A stretch of 64,000 nt of DNA, from assembly GCA_963662155.1 (NCBI GenBank), contig OY759273.1:27997066-28061065 (forward strand), read 5' to 3'. Origin of the DNA: Lamellibrachia columna (taxonomy: Eukaryota; Annelida; Polychaeta; Sabellida; Siboglinidae). The notes beneath the pieces were generated by a model. That model saw only the letters and a program-made list of their open reading frames with translations. It had not been told where the DNA came from and did no database searches. A program made the position numbers and the translations under genes. Positions 50,820 to 64,000 of the stretch are shown here, piece by piece (positions within the stretch are counted from its first letter, which is position 1; every line of letters starts with the position of its first letter).

Positions 50820-52030
50820 TCACGTACGGTTTGTTTGTGTTTATTCCTATTATTTGTTGCTAAAATGGACAGTCTTGTGTGTTACTAGGACATACGAGTT
50901 TTTTGTTGTATATGAGAAAGTATATAGGCGTACTCTTTCTGAAGATGAAGAAACACATTATCTAATGATCGTGTTAATGCTAGCTTTGTGAATATGTTTA
51001 AAAAGTAATATCGATAGATGCATATGAAAAGGGCGGGTTACACCTAGATGAAACGGTTGGATTCTTGAAATGTAGGCCTAAATGTAACTTGCACTGTGCA
51101 GTATCTGGTCCGTGGGACCGCCAAGAGCGCTTTACATTCCACCCCTGTTCATTCCACCACCAACTCGAATTCAGCCACGTGGCAATTACTGCGCATACTA
51201 CTCTTTCGTATACATCCACAACTGTCAATAGTCTGGTAATTAGTTATATAGAGTGAACTGGAACAACGAACGAATCTCACGATCGACTGATAGAATGGCG
51301 CTCTAACCGTCGAACTACTGGCTTACACTGGAAAATATCTACCACTGTTATCTTCCAAAGTAATGGGTACATTTTGTGTGGTTTAAAATACATACGTTTG
51401 TTATTGTGGTTATTATATGTTCATTAGACCACCCGTCACAATATGTAGGTACCTACGTTTATTATCGTCATTAATATTTCTTAAGAGCACCTGTCACCTT
51501 TAGGAGCATATTATATGTCAGTTAAATTGTATCCGCATTGTAGTGTTAACGTGTAGTGTTAAATGCACTGATAATATGTATCAATATGTAGTACTCTAAT
51601 TTGTTCTTCTTCTTAGGTTGTATATCCATGTTGTCACACATATTGCCATATAACATAGCATCCTAATTAATTGTACAATGTATAATGCAACACCACTTGT
51701 GGTCTGTATATTAATATAAACATTTATAGTATAATTTATGTTTGTTGTGTTTTCTCTCAATACGTTCTCTCGTGATAGAATACACAACTTTATTGTATCA
51801 AAGAAAAAAATTTGTCGTAGCATCTGGGACAAAATACTCTCAATAGTAAAATTCCAATCCATATTAGAAATCCACTTTCTGTGAAGAAGCAACACACGAA
51901 TATATTGTTTATCCTTATCTTTACGCAGGGAACATTCAGTTGACAATCACCCATTTGTAGCACAGCAATTAATGCTTTACATTTTACACCTGGACGAGCT
52001 GTTTGTCTTGCCAATTCACCTCCAGGAGAG
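50820..52030. other. No supported gene
   Basis: A minus-strand segment at 52055-51900 (GDVLVGHKRSPGGELARQTA, RPGVKCKALIAVLQMGDCQL) follows an acceptor-like TTTTTATAG and looks protein-like. The frame then degrades and no family is evident. Confidence 0.35.
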
Positions 52031-52036
52031 CGTTTA

Positions 52037-52507
52037 TGACCGACCAATACATCACCCTATAAAAACGTCATATTTCACCTTCAAATGTGAAGAGGTATTG
52101 TCTGCCTTTTATTTCTGTACAGCGATCTCTATATAATTATGTCGTAAAACTGGCATGTTTATATATCAGAATGCAACATGCCTTATTCAACAACACACTC
52201 CAGACCCGGGCTTTCCAGCACAATCACAACACAGTATTCAGCCGGCAAGCAATGTTCAACTTGGGATTAATGTACGACACCTTGACGAATCGAAGCAACA
52301 TTTCTGAAGAATTTCATGTTTTATTCTTTATTGTTGTAGTATATTTACCGTCCGAAATTGTACAAAAAGCGAATTTGACCGACCAATACATCACCCTATA
52401 AAAACGTCATATTTCACCTTCAAATGTGAAGAGGTATTGTCTGCCTTTTATTTCTGTACAGCGATCTCTATATAATTATGTCGTAAAACTGGCATGTTTA
52501 TATATCA
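52037..52507. mobile_element. TRIM-like element: identical 132-bp direct repeats
   Basis: 52037-52168 and 52376-52507 are identical, each beginning TG (TGACCGACCAATACATCACC) and ending CA (TTTATATATCA). They contain a TATAAAA. They enclose only 207 bp with no frame. Paired TG..CA repeats with a tiny interior fit a terminal-repeat retrotransposon in miniature. No target duplication or clear primer site was seen, so a simple segmental duplication remains possible. Confidence 0.55.
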
Positions 52508-52509
52508 CC

Positions 52510-53970
52510 GTCAAATCGTTTTTTATCGAAATTAGTTAGACGAACGATCCCGATAGTAACTCGTTTTCTAGGGATATTATTTTAAAACGACCGTTATAAA
52601 TATAAAAACGTCATAAATACTAATAAATTCAGTGTTGCAATGTCCCATAAAACAGTGAACTGATGAGAATCGTGATACATCCCTTTAATACTGGCAGTAT
52701 CACGATATAAATATAACAACCATGGACATAGCAATGTACATAAAATAGATTAACTTTTAATACATAGTACTAGTAACTATATTGTTCTAACAAGACTTAG
52801 GTACATGTACTGTACATATATTTTTCTACTTGTGCCAATAGACTTTTATCACAATTCTTTTGTCATGATTCTTCTTTTTTGGCACCGACATCTTCAAAAA
52901 CCTCCAATTTGGTAGTACGTGTACTTAGAAGAGCAGGCCTAACAAAAAACATTCCTTTTCATGAATATCTCGTTCTATATATTAACAATTTGATGAAAAT
53001 GAAATCAACATCACTTTTACACTTTCATAAAACAAATTCAGTCAAATGTCAAGAACTAAAAATTACTGAGTATTACAAAGCCACGTTCAATAAACATACA
53101 ATATAATATGAAACACCATCAAGAATAATTTAATAATGATTCCATTACAGTTAAATTATGTTCTCTATAATATGATAAAGCTCCCGTTAATATTTTATCT
53201 ACACTAAACATCATAAAAGAAGGCTAACTATTAAATATTGAGCACTTCTATTCCTATCAAAATCACTTGAAATTACTTTATTGTCTCAACAGAACTCAAC
53301 AGCAATACATTTAACGGTGGGTATATGTAAAGAAAACATGTTTAACAGATATTAGCTGTTCTGCAGTGTATTTGGCATTTAGCATATTTAACTGCATAGT
53401 TAACAATTTATGACACAGGATCACTTTTCAATAGCTATCAGTCCTCTAACAGCATTCCTTTTCTTGAAAAGCCCAAGTTTTCATATATTTTTTAAGAATC
53501 ACTAATATCCGATAATTAGGTTACTGATGGGATTTCAAAATATCTACTTCCTAGAACCAAGCATGCATTATAATCGATGTGTTTTTACCTTAGCAGCATG
53601 TTTGTTATGGGTAACTCTGACATGCCTCTACTGTGATCAGCACATTGTACTTGTACGATCAGTGCTTGTACAATAATTAGAGTCTGCAAATTACATTAAT
53701 GGGTACCATTTATACTGAACATCTTAATAAAGTCACCGACATTCAAATGATCATAGTTGATTACACATGTCGATTATAATGGTTACATGACTACAATTTC
53801 ATGTTGTTGTAATCAATTATGATTACAGAACTTTGTCATTGAAGCCAACTATATGGTAATCATAAACTATTGAGGTATTGCAACTGAGGATACAATATTG
53901 AATGTGTGAAAACGTAGACAAATACCTGATACCAGCACTTCCCAGATTTAGCAGTCTCATAACAGAATGA
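52510..53970. other. Downstream flank of MTHFS, no gene seen
   Basis: AT-rich sequence. The 75-codon plus-strand frame at 52879 (MAPTSSKTSNLVVRVLRRAG) has no match or splice context. Confidence 0.4.
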
Positions 53971-53993
53971 CATCACACACTCTCAGTGTGTGA
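53970..53993. repeat. Hairpin at the MTHFS stop
   Basis: TCACACACTC-TC-AGTGTGTGA spans the end of the coding region. It may form a stem in the mRNA; its role is unknown. Confidence 0.5.
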
Positions 53994-56016
53994 TGTTTTC
54001 ATGTTGAGATGTTTTATCTTCAAACAGTACCAAGTCAATTGGTACATCTTGGTCTGTAGTAGGAATGGTGTCACAGATCTGTTCATAGAATGCCAGTGCC
54101 ACTGTCGCTGGCTTCACTTTCATTTTCTGCTGGTAGGTGTGCAGATATGTGTCATAGTAACCCTTTCCTCTTCCTATGCGATCGCCCCGCCTCGTGAATC
54201 CTAGACCAGGGATGATGATCAAATCTAGTCCACCTGTAAAAGACATTCAGCTTGTTACAGTTTCACAGTAACTGCCACAAAGGTCCTTTTAAAGTTGGGT
54301 GGATTTTTATACAAATTCTTCAATGAAAATGTTGTAGCAAAATAAAAAAGACCAAAGATGTTTTAAACATTCACAGGTTGAATTTTTCTCTAAAAACATT
54401 AACTATTAACTAAGATTAGATATTCAAATATTTGATTGTGTATATGACTCAACCCTTTCTCTTGGGATATGACTCAATGGTTTGATGGTCTCCTTGTGAT
54501 CTGGGGGTATGGGTTTTGAACCTCGGGTAAACGGCCAAACCAGATGTTCCAGAATGAATGGAGCATAACTTGGCAGCTCGCACAGCAGTTGGCATATGGG
54601 AAGGAAGTTGAATGTATTTTGGACGAGAAACTAAACAGTGTATGTCCCTTCTATTGGATGACTATGCCATGGGAAATATAAATTCCCACACTGGGGGGAA
54701 TATAAGTGTGGTCTATATCTCTAGTCCTCAAATATGGTGCAAAAATAATCTCTGTAGAAGGACGCACTTAACTGAAAGAAAGAAAGATATAACAGCACAA
54801 GGTAATTTCTGGGAAGGTAGTTTCTTGGAACAAAACTTCTGAGAAGATAGGGACTTGTACCTGTTTCCAAGGCATCCTCCCTTTCCGCATCATCTGCCGG
54901 TTGTTTGATCTTCCACGCAGTTTCCGGCAACGACAGAAAGTCATCCATTGAGTGCAGTCGAACCATGTCCATGGACGAGCCAATGTAACGAGGCACAAAG
55001 CATTCTCGACCACTATCGAATATATTCTGAAGGATGTCATCTGTGTGCACCTCGCTCATCATGCTCAGATAGAGGCTCACTCGGCGACTGTTGCGGTACT
55101 GCTCCGTCGAGAGAAGCTGCAGAATAAGCCATTAAACAAACAAATGTCCAGTAACGTTGGTCAGTGCATGCACTGCCCATTAACACTCGTCAGTGCACGC
55201 ACCGCCCAGTAACACTGGTCAGTACATGCACTGTCCAGTAATAGTGGTCAGTGTAAGCACCACCCAGTAACAGAGGTCAGTGCAAGCACTGCAACACTGG
55301 TCAGTGCACACACTACCCAATGTGCTCTTGCTAAGCCTTTAGTTTAATTGGTTCTACTGAGTAAACACATACTTGTTGTTTTTTTTCCAACACCTATTAA
55401 CAAATGGTGAAACTTAATAAATATATACTGCACTAAATGACTACTAGCTAATCATTAATAGTACTACAGCTGTATTTATTTTCCAACTGAAAAAAATGGA
55501 ATACTAAAAGGGAGTCGGGCAATTCCACATCGAACGCAAAATTACGATTGTTTTAATTGTCACCATCCGGCAGTAGCGATTATGCTGTCATTTATTTCCA
55601 ATAGTTGAAATAGATTCTGTCTTCTAACACTAGGATAATTCCATCACTGAAACGTACATACGCTGCCAATTAGCAACCATAATTGTTTTATGCCATGAAT
55701 GGTGAACCCGGAAGAAAATTTTTTATCTGCCCGCAAATACAGCTCACGTATGGCCGAGTGTAAAAAGTAGTGGCATCTAGCGATTAAGATCAGTACTATA
55801 GTCCACTACTGGTCATCACGCCAACCGAAATGATTCACGACCGCGTTAATGAATTCTGTACAAGTTATCTATCGCGTGTAAACAGTATCGCGATATTGTC
55901 ACACACACCTGTTCCGTAACAATTTTAGACTGTCTTATTTTTTCGCTGTTGGACAACGCTAACAGCCGTGCCTTTAATTCTCTACGAAGCAGTTGTTTCG
56001 CCGCCCTACCAGCCAT
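53983..56016 (-). CDS. MTHFS: 5-formyltetrahydrofolate cyclo-ligase, 3 exons
   Basis: Exons 56016-55909 (36 codons), 55116-54861 and 54233-53983 (TGA) join with GT-AG sites and give 204 residues, against 203 in human. The enzyme uses ATP to convert 5-formyl-THF (folinate) to 5,10-methenyl-THF in the cytosol, returning stored folate to one-carbon metabolism. Landmarks are [20 protein letters not shown] (8-27), the [17 protein letters not shown] strand-helix (49-65), [15 protein letters not shown] (74-88), and the hallmark nucleotide/folate loop [20 protein letters not shown] (129-148) followed by D149. [20 protein letters not shown] and a VLFED end complete the fold. The start is the MAG ATG; an upstream in-frame ATG at 56049 is less likely. 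All key motifs are intact. Confidence 0.93.
55150..55320. repeat. Minisatellite in MTHFS intron 1
   Basis: CAGTAACACTGGTCAGTGCATGCACTGCC-type units, about 34 bp, repeat five to six times. The unit contains the near-palindrome AGTGCATGCACT. Confidence 0.85.
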
Positions 56017-56271
56017 GTTGTCAGCATATACATACTTAAAAAACTGCATATGTAATTGTAATTTAGATTCTGGCTTCGTGATAACCTCAATTATTCAGGC
56101 TCCGCGCTGTGGCGCCACCGTTTGTCGCACACATCTTCGCCTGGATGCAGAGTGGGGTTTCTCATCCGGGCATTTGGCTATTTCATAAAAGAAGAGTGAA
56201 CTTTTATAAGTTTATACGATGCAATTCAAATTAACTTTGATTATATTGACACAACTGCCCGACTGAAAAGT

Positions 56272-56420
56272 TAAATCAGACAAAAAATGCTTAGTGTAGC
56301 TTCTCGATAATGATGCCCATTGGCTGCTAGACCTTCATGTGAAGGCCTGCACAAAATGGAGTGGTGACAGTGGACCACGCTTCTGCTGCCAGACTCTCTT
56401 CTCGGCGAATTCAGTATTTC
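56272..56420. repeat. Dispersed repeat, copy 2
   Basis: Homologous to 43313-43455, with a short insertion (GTGAAGGCCTGCACAAAATG). Confidence 0.7.
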
Positions 56421-56961
56421 GGAGTATTGAGAGTCGGCTAATGGGTGTCCGCATAAGTTAGCAATGTCCAACAAAACGCGTAGTATAACGCATTGGTGAG
56501 TGGTTGGTTTTGGTCCGTCATTACGTTCCAGCGGCGCCGCCTGATGAGTGAAACTCGCATCAATGCAAATTGGTGTGACGCTATTGCTGAAATCAGAACC
56601 GGGCAGTGTTGTGGGCAAATCAAGTTAAGTCTCAAGTTAATGACCACCAACTCCAGGTCATGTGTCGAGTCGTCTATCTGACTTCCAAGTGAAGTCGCAA
56701 GTCATAAAAATGTTTCGCAGCTTATGAAAAGTAGTAGTATCACTGGCGGTCATCAATACTCGCCTTAGCGGCTCGCTTGTCTCCATTGTCTCCATTCGTC
56801 GCGTTGCTTTGGTGGCACGTCCTGCTTCAGTTTCGTTGCTACGTCGTTCTCGTGTCATGCAGAAGCGCACTAGTGAGTGAGCGCACTAATTTCATGGCAG
56901 ATTTAAGGGGTGTCAGGATCAGTTGTCAATACACCGCTAGGTGACTTCGTCCTGCGAATTA

Positions 56962-58860
<1,899 letters not shown>

Positions 58861-58867
58861 CAACTCA

Positions 58868-59060
58868 ACCAACGACCGGTGGTCTAGTGGTTAGAGCACA
58901 CGTCGATCGAGAGGACGGGGGTTCGATTCCACCTCCGCCGTTTCGAAGCTTGGGCATTTTCTTTCACCCCACTTTGCCTGCGTCGTTTGGAAGAGACACC
59001 AACAGTCGTTGGTCCAAACAACTCCTGTGTTAAAGAATACTTTATTGATCCCCGCTGTTA
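58868..59060 (+). repeat. tRNA-derived SINE
   Basis: The head is GGTGGTCTAGTGGTTAGAGC (A box) followed at tRNA spacing by GGGTTCGATTCCACC (a perfect B box). A tail continues GCTTGGGCATTTTCTTTCAC to TTAAAGAATACTTTATTGATC. The pol III promoter looks intact. The cloverleaf is poor and the transcript would run into the tail, so I call a SINE, not a tRNA gene. Confidence 0.65.
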
Positions 59061-59756
59061 GCCAAAGTTTGGGCTGTTTGGAGTATAATTACTTGAGACT
59101 TGAGACTTGAGACTTGAGACCCACGTCACTGCCCTCTGACAGATTCAGGTTAACTGCAACGGCGCTATTCATAACTGCGTCGCTCGGCCGAGTCGGTGTG
59201 CTGGACGAGTGAACACAAACAAAGGCGTCTATTTACAGCAGCACGGCGACGGGGTGAATATAACGGCAGCGACTAATCAAAGGCTTAACCGACAAGGGCA
59301 ACTAACCGTTGCCTGAGCACCCGTCACGTTCCACGGCACACTCTTGTTGACCAGTGTAGTTATGCCGTACGGTGGTTCGGATTCACAAGTAAGCCTAAAC
59401 CGCACTGGGCTGTTTGGGTGGCGACCCCCACCCGGGCGGCAGCCAAGTGAATAGCTCAAGTTAATAGCACACTGCGTCACAGCACTTGTATTGTGTACTG
59501 GTTTAGAGCCTCAAATATAAATCCTTGAGCGTATTTCGGCCCATCGAGTCGGTGATTAAAGGTACACAGTCCGATCGTTATATCGCAAAATCATCTTATA
59601 CTGTACATAACATAAGCTACATCTATTCTAACATTGATCACCCAAATCTGTTTTCATATAATACGACCTGTTAAATGTGGATGTTTCACCCCGAATAGCA
59701 GGTTTACATTGCATCCTAAATGTTTACATTGCACCCTAAATGCAAGGTCGATATTC

Positions 59757-60116
<360 letters not shown>

Positions 60117-60170
60117 TGGTTCATTAAAACACATGTAGTAGATGAGGTTTATTTACCAAACATGGTTTTA

Positions 60171-60321
60171 TTATAAAAGCGATCTGACTATATGAACCTT
60201 TAACCCCGATTTCCTTGTGGATGAGAATAGACGGGGAGACGGAGAGCACGACATTGCGCAGTGTGAGAATAGTTGCCACGTATGACGACGATAATGTTTC
60301 TCATTGTCTTTCGCAAATATC
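60171..60321 (-). CDS. Possible last exon of an unrecognised gene
   Basis: A strong acceptor (ATTCTCTTTTCAG in element sense, ending at 60322) is followed by a frame of 49 codons to [53 protein letters not shown] poly(A) signal AATAAA (60172-60167) overlaps the stop. A second frame is also open ([20 protein letters not shown]), so the assignment is tentative. No upstream exon was identified. Confidence 0.3.
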
Positions 60322-60767
60322 CTGAAAAGAGAATATACTTGACATACGCGAAATGTTCTTTAGACGATTCCATAATCTCTAAATCTACGTTGAAATAAGA
60401 CGCCCCAAAAATAGGCATGAAACAGAGATGCTTTATTCAAGCACACGAACATTATGTACATCACAAAATGTGTCAGGTAGTACGCTGCCAACAAACCACT
60501 AGACAGTTAAATATGTACGGTAGCTGAGGGTCGCTATTAATAAAGGGGACCAGCTCAAAATCATCGATTTACATATTATGTATTGAAGGGATCAAAACAT
60601 GTCAACATGTATTTCAATTATTCCAAATGTGCGACTTTAAAAAGATGGACTCAAACGGATTACCCAAGAATACTGACATGTTGTTTTATATTAAAATAGA
60701 CAACACATTTCTGCATATCTTCGAAGGGTTTAGCAAAATTTAGCAACATTGCAACTCAACAACGATA

Positions 60768-60882
60768 ACAACTCCAGATGGAATAATAGCAACTCCAGAT
60801 GGAATAGTAGCAACTCCAGATGGAATAATAGCAACTCCAGATGGAATAGTAGCAACTCCAGATGGAATAATAGCAACTCCAG
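60768..60882. repeat. 21-bp minisatellite, about 6 copies
   Basis: Unit GCAACTCCAGATGGAATAGTA/ATA. Divisible by three, it gives a spurious LELLLFH repeat frame on the minus strand. Confidence 0.95.
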
Positions 60883-60899
60883 ATAGCAAATGCTAAAAC

Positions 60900-62870
60900 G
60901 AAGCCATTGGCTTAATGAAAAACCCAAACAATATTCATATATGTGTAGACTGCCAGTTGTTTTATTGATCAGTACTACATCATCGCATAATTAGAATGAC
61001 GCCTGTTACAAAAGTAATGGTTTTGGGGCTATGCACATAAGAGAGGTAATAAATACTAAACACGTGCAACTAAAATCAAGAATATCACGCCAGTGGTTTA
61101 CTCAGAGAATGTGTTCTAAAAGTTGGAGACTCCGGTCATTTCTTCGATTGACTAAGGGCAGTTCTATGAAATTGGGGTAACCTAGATTACTCGATCGTGA
61201 CGCATTAAATGAGACCGACATACACACGCAGAACCAACGCAAAGTATCAAACAAACGTTCTGTTTTGCCATAAAGAGTTTAGTAAACTAAGGCCAAAATG
61301 TGTTACATAAGTTGAGTTCAGACGCAAACTGCATGGCCACATCCTATTGGCAAGTATAGGAATACGTGTATACACATGTATTTTCATTTGTCGAGCGAAT
61401 ATTGCTATACTATGATACTCATGACGTAGGGATCTAACAGTATGGGCGGCCCATGAAATTAAGATGCTGCGTGCTCAACAAGGCTTGACACTGCTGGCCG
61501 GCTGTGTAGCATCCAGCAAGGCTGCTAGTATTGCGTAACTGCTAGTAGCGTGAGTTAATGTTTAAAAACAAGGTTGACACATATCTCAGGAGGGCGGGTT
61601 ACACATAAATAAACAAATGTTGAACTCTCGATAAGCCAATGCCTTCCTTGTCCACTTGCCATATGGGCCTTAAATTTGCCTTGGACGGCAAACTTGTTAC
61701 ATCTTGTTAACTCTTGCTAAACCTTGTTAAGCCATGTTAAATCCTGCTAAATCTTGTTAAATCGTGTTATATCTTGCTAAATATTGTTGAATGTTGTTAA
61801 ATCTAAGAAACAAGTCCATCATAGGAACTAGTCCACCGACACTTCATTTGCAACATCCAATTAAGTCCCTTCTTGACACTTGATGTAATCGTCTGAAGCT
61901 GTTTAATATTAAGTGAATTAAGTTGGTTTCTGTGAACATAATTGAACATAATATTAGGAGGCAAACATATCCAGGGTGGAGGATACCCTAGGGTATCTCC
62001 CCCTAGAGGGAAATATATACGTGGGATATATAATGTTATATGCCAGCCCCCCTCCACCCCCACAACCCACCCCCACCCCCATCCCCCCCGGTTCCGACGT
62101 CTATGCTTTAATCGCGACATCCATGTCTTATATAATTGCCACTAAAAATAGTCTGAATTGATGTAGGCGTCGGGACACGTTCGTTGAGTCTTGCGTGCAT
62201 TTAATTATTGTTAAAGCAATACCCTTTTGAACACCATTGTCATCATGTGTGCGTGTACGTGCGCCCGGATACTGCACACACGCCCGCAGACAGGCATGCA
62301 TGCATGTACGAATATAGGCCTAATATAAATAAAATTTAAACTATGCTTTATTGTAGTAGCTACATAATATAAAGCTAATATAACAGGTAGTTTAAAACTT
62401 AATGAAAATGAGTTTCATTAATAAAATAATAAGGATGTTTGACACGAAACTGAATATAAGATTGTTTTTAAAACTTAGGTCTACATGTGCATTAATTTGA
62501 TACGAGATGACACCTGAGCTTTTTATAGCAGACGGTATTCACACAAGTTGAACGGCGATGCTTGCTCAATGCTGGGAGCCTAGCTACTAATTTCAGGCTC
62601 AAGTAGCTCGTTTTATCCCAGCTCCCAACCCCATGAGGCAAAGGTCACGCCCTGCGAGTTACAAATGAAAGGTCGTTTAAAGTGTGTGACCTGTCGTCAT
62701 TTTCACAGTGTGCTGTATGAAATCCCCAAATACCCGTTGAACAAAATGTTTACAGTCAGATGAACAGTGAAGTAAGTTATTTGGCTACGCGCCTGTAATA
62801 CACAGATCTGTAGCCTGTTTGTGAGTGGATCATACGACAAGCGCAGACATCCCGGGTCACACACCGGAAG
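60900..62870. other. No supported gene
   Basis: It includes an 11-bp TTGTTAAATCT-type repeat at 61693-61803 and a GC-skewed repeat-like block (GGATACCCTAGGGTATC palindrome near 61981, then C-rich) to 62100. The rest shows nothing I can interpret. Confidence 0.5.
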
Positions 62871-62879
62871 CGTGTGACA

Positions 62880-63035
62880 CGATGACGTCATGTCCTTCGT
62901 GGATGCCGCGAAATGAGAGCACCGTAAACCAATCAGATTGGTCGACAAGCCCAGAACTGAACATGGCTACCTGTGGGACAGCGGGCGGACACGGGACAAG
63001 ACGGCGTTGACGGACGAGAACTCGTCGAAAAGTTG
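62880..63035 (+). promoter_or_regulatory. CRE/CCAAT promoter-like segment with first exon
   Basis: A perfect CRE palindrome TGACGTCA (62883-62890) lies about 45 bases before AACCAATCAGATTGG (CCAAT box). After about 20 bases follows a GC-rich segment ending at a consensus donor GTTG|GTAAGT (donor GT at 63036). The only ATG (62964) opens a 15-codon frame, so the exon is probably mostly leader. CpG density is high from 62850 to 63100. A gene to the right is implied. Confidence 0.45.
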
Positions 63036-63402
63036 GTAAGTCAACGAGCGAAACATCGCAATGTATTTCCCGGGGCCTTAGAACCGAGACGGGCCGAAAG
63101 CGGCCAGTTGTCAGTTGCCGTGTGACGGCGCAGAAACTTTGTCGCAGCGAAAGTCATGTGAAGGTATTTAGGTCATTTTATCGCGCTATCAATTTAGGTC
63201 AGACGACATGCAACAGAACTACAGACTATTTATCGGTTTAAAGTGACACGAATCGATTTTTCGAGTCATTTGGGTGGTTTCTATCCGTTAGTTTGTGGGT
63301 TAAGTAAATAAACCGTTTGTTGGGTCCCGTTGGAGGCGTTTACTGCGCTCGGGTTGGGTATTACCAAGTTTTGTCAACTCGGCCTGTCGCCGAGAAGCCA
63401 TA

Positions 63403-63713
63403 ATGCGTCGGGGCTGCCCCCAGCTGGCAAAGCCTCGAATAAACAAACTAGTCACCAATGCTGGGTTAATGTGGGGTCGGGTTCTGCGCGATTACGCCAG
63501 CATCGTTTGTTTATCAGTGTTTATGTGGTTGTATATTGGATATTTCCCGTCGTTGATTCTCTTCCCACCTGTTGGATTCCGGGTAGCGACGCCCACGTCA
63601 GCAGTGTCGGTGTAGCCTTGAATGCCGGCCTCTGCCTACTTGGCAGTGTCAAACCATAGACATACTGCGTTGTGTCTCTCTTAAACTCAGATAAGTTACT
63701 GCTTGAAAATAAA
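63403..63713 (+). CDS. Possible small membrane protein frame with poly(A) signal
   Basis: The frame 63403-63615 encodes 70 residues with one hydrophobic segment (ASIVCLSVFMWLYIGYFPSL). AATAAA follows at 63708-63713. An overlapping frame (63330-63659) is equally open. It could be the 3' part of the transcript from the CRE/CCAAT promoter, but no acceptor could be fixed and no family is recognised. Confidence 0.25.
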
Positions 63714-64000
63714 CAATTGTGTTACAATATTTGAAACAGTGTGTGTATTTATTGGCAATTATACACAGAAAACAGTGCTAGGCTGTGTCAGGAAATCATA
63801 TAATTAATCATGATAATAAGGCTAAGCATGATTCTAAATAAATGTAGCATGAAATAGTCTGTTTTGTGGAAACCATAAAGATACAGTGACCACAAAATTT
63901 ACTGAAAATGAAATGTCAACTTTATATTTAGACGTTGACATGATGATAACTTAAAATTACAAACCTGATGCGATGTGACGTGGCCAGTGGTGCATTTCAA
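63714..64000. other. Right edge, nothing recognised
   Basis: AT-rich sequence without a supported feature. Confidence 0.4.

Noticed and set aside
58868..58940. Functional tRNA gene
   Set aside because: The A and B boxes are good, but the cloverleaf is poor and a SINE tail follows directly.

Overview
This is a eukaryotic (animal) nuclear segment. It is AT-rich, its genes are split by GT-AG introns, and it is crowded with microsatellites, minisatellites and decayed transposons. The integrase, LTR-retrotransposon and LINE relics, the long (ACGC)n arrays and the gene content suggest a marine invertebrate (mollusc, lancelet or similar). The species cannot be read from the sequence. Nothing in the window is prokaryotic.

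Layout. 1-366: start of a Ty3/gypsy-type gag (minus). 795-2017: a non-autonomous hAT-like element with an exact 8-bp target duplication. 2181-5748: a four-exon RIIAD1-like gene (plus) with LINE and SINE debris in intron 1. 8593-12119: a defective LTR retrotransposon (minus). 12136-13640: an older integrase-type transposase relic. 15047-17410: a four-exon gene for a 130-residue protein (minus). 20186-32575: exons of a larger minus-strand gene whose introns hold a 77-bp satellite, (TG)n and (ACG)n arrays. 33-47 kb: LINE fragments, MITEs, minisatellites, a possible TATA promoter with first exon, and a TIR element. 47607-50568: a gene for an acidic protein with one C-terminal membrane segment (plus). 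52037-52507: a miniature direct-repeat (TRIM-like) element. 53983-56016: the MTHFS gene, three exons (minus). 57-62 kb: repeats, a 144-bp perfect palindrome and a tRNA-derived SINE. 62880-63035: a CRE/CCAAT promoter-like segment and a putative first exon (plus).

RIIAD1-like and MTHFS are solid because the spliced products match known families in length and motifs. The most novel material is the pair of minus-strand genes at 15-17 kb and 20-33 kb. They were assembled from splice sites and reading-frame phase. Both end in an exon carrying the same FVIHPEW core. An X-box-like site lies upstream of the small one, and a PKA-docking/ciliary family member (RIIAD1-like) lies 10 kb away. A ciliary or axonemal role is inference only; I do not recognise either family.
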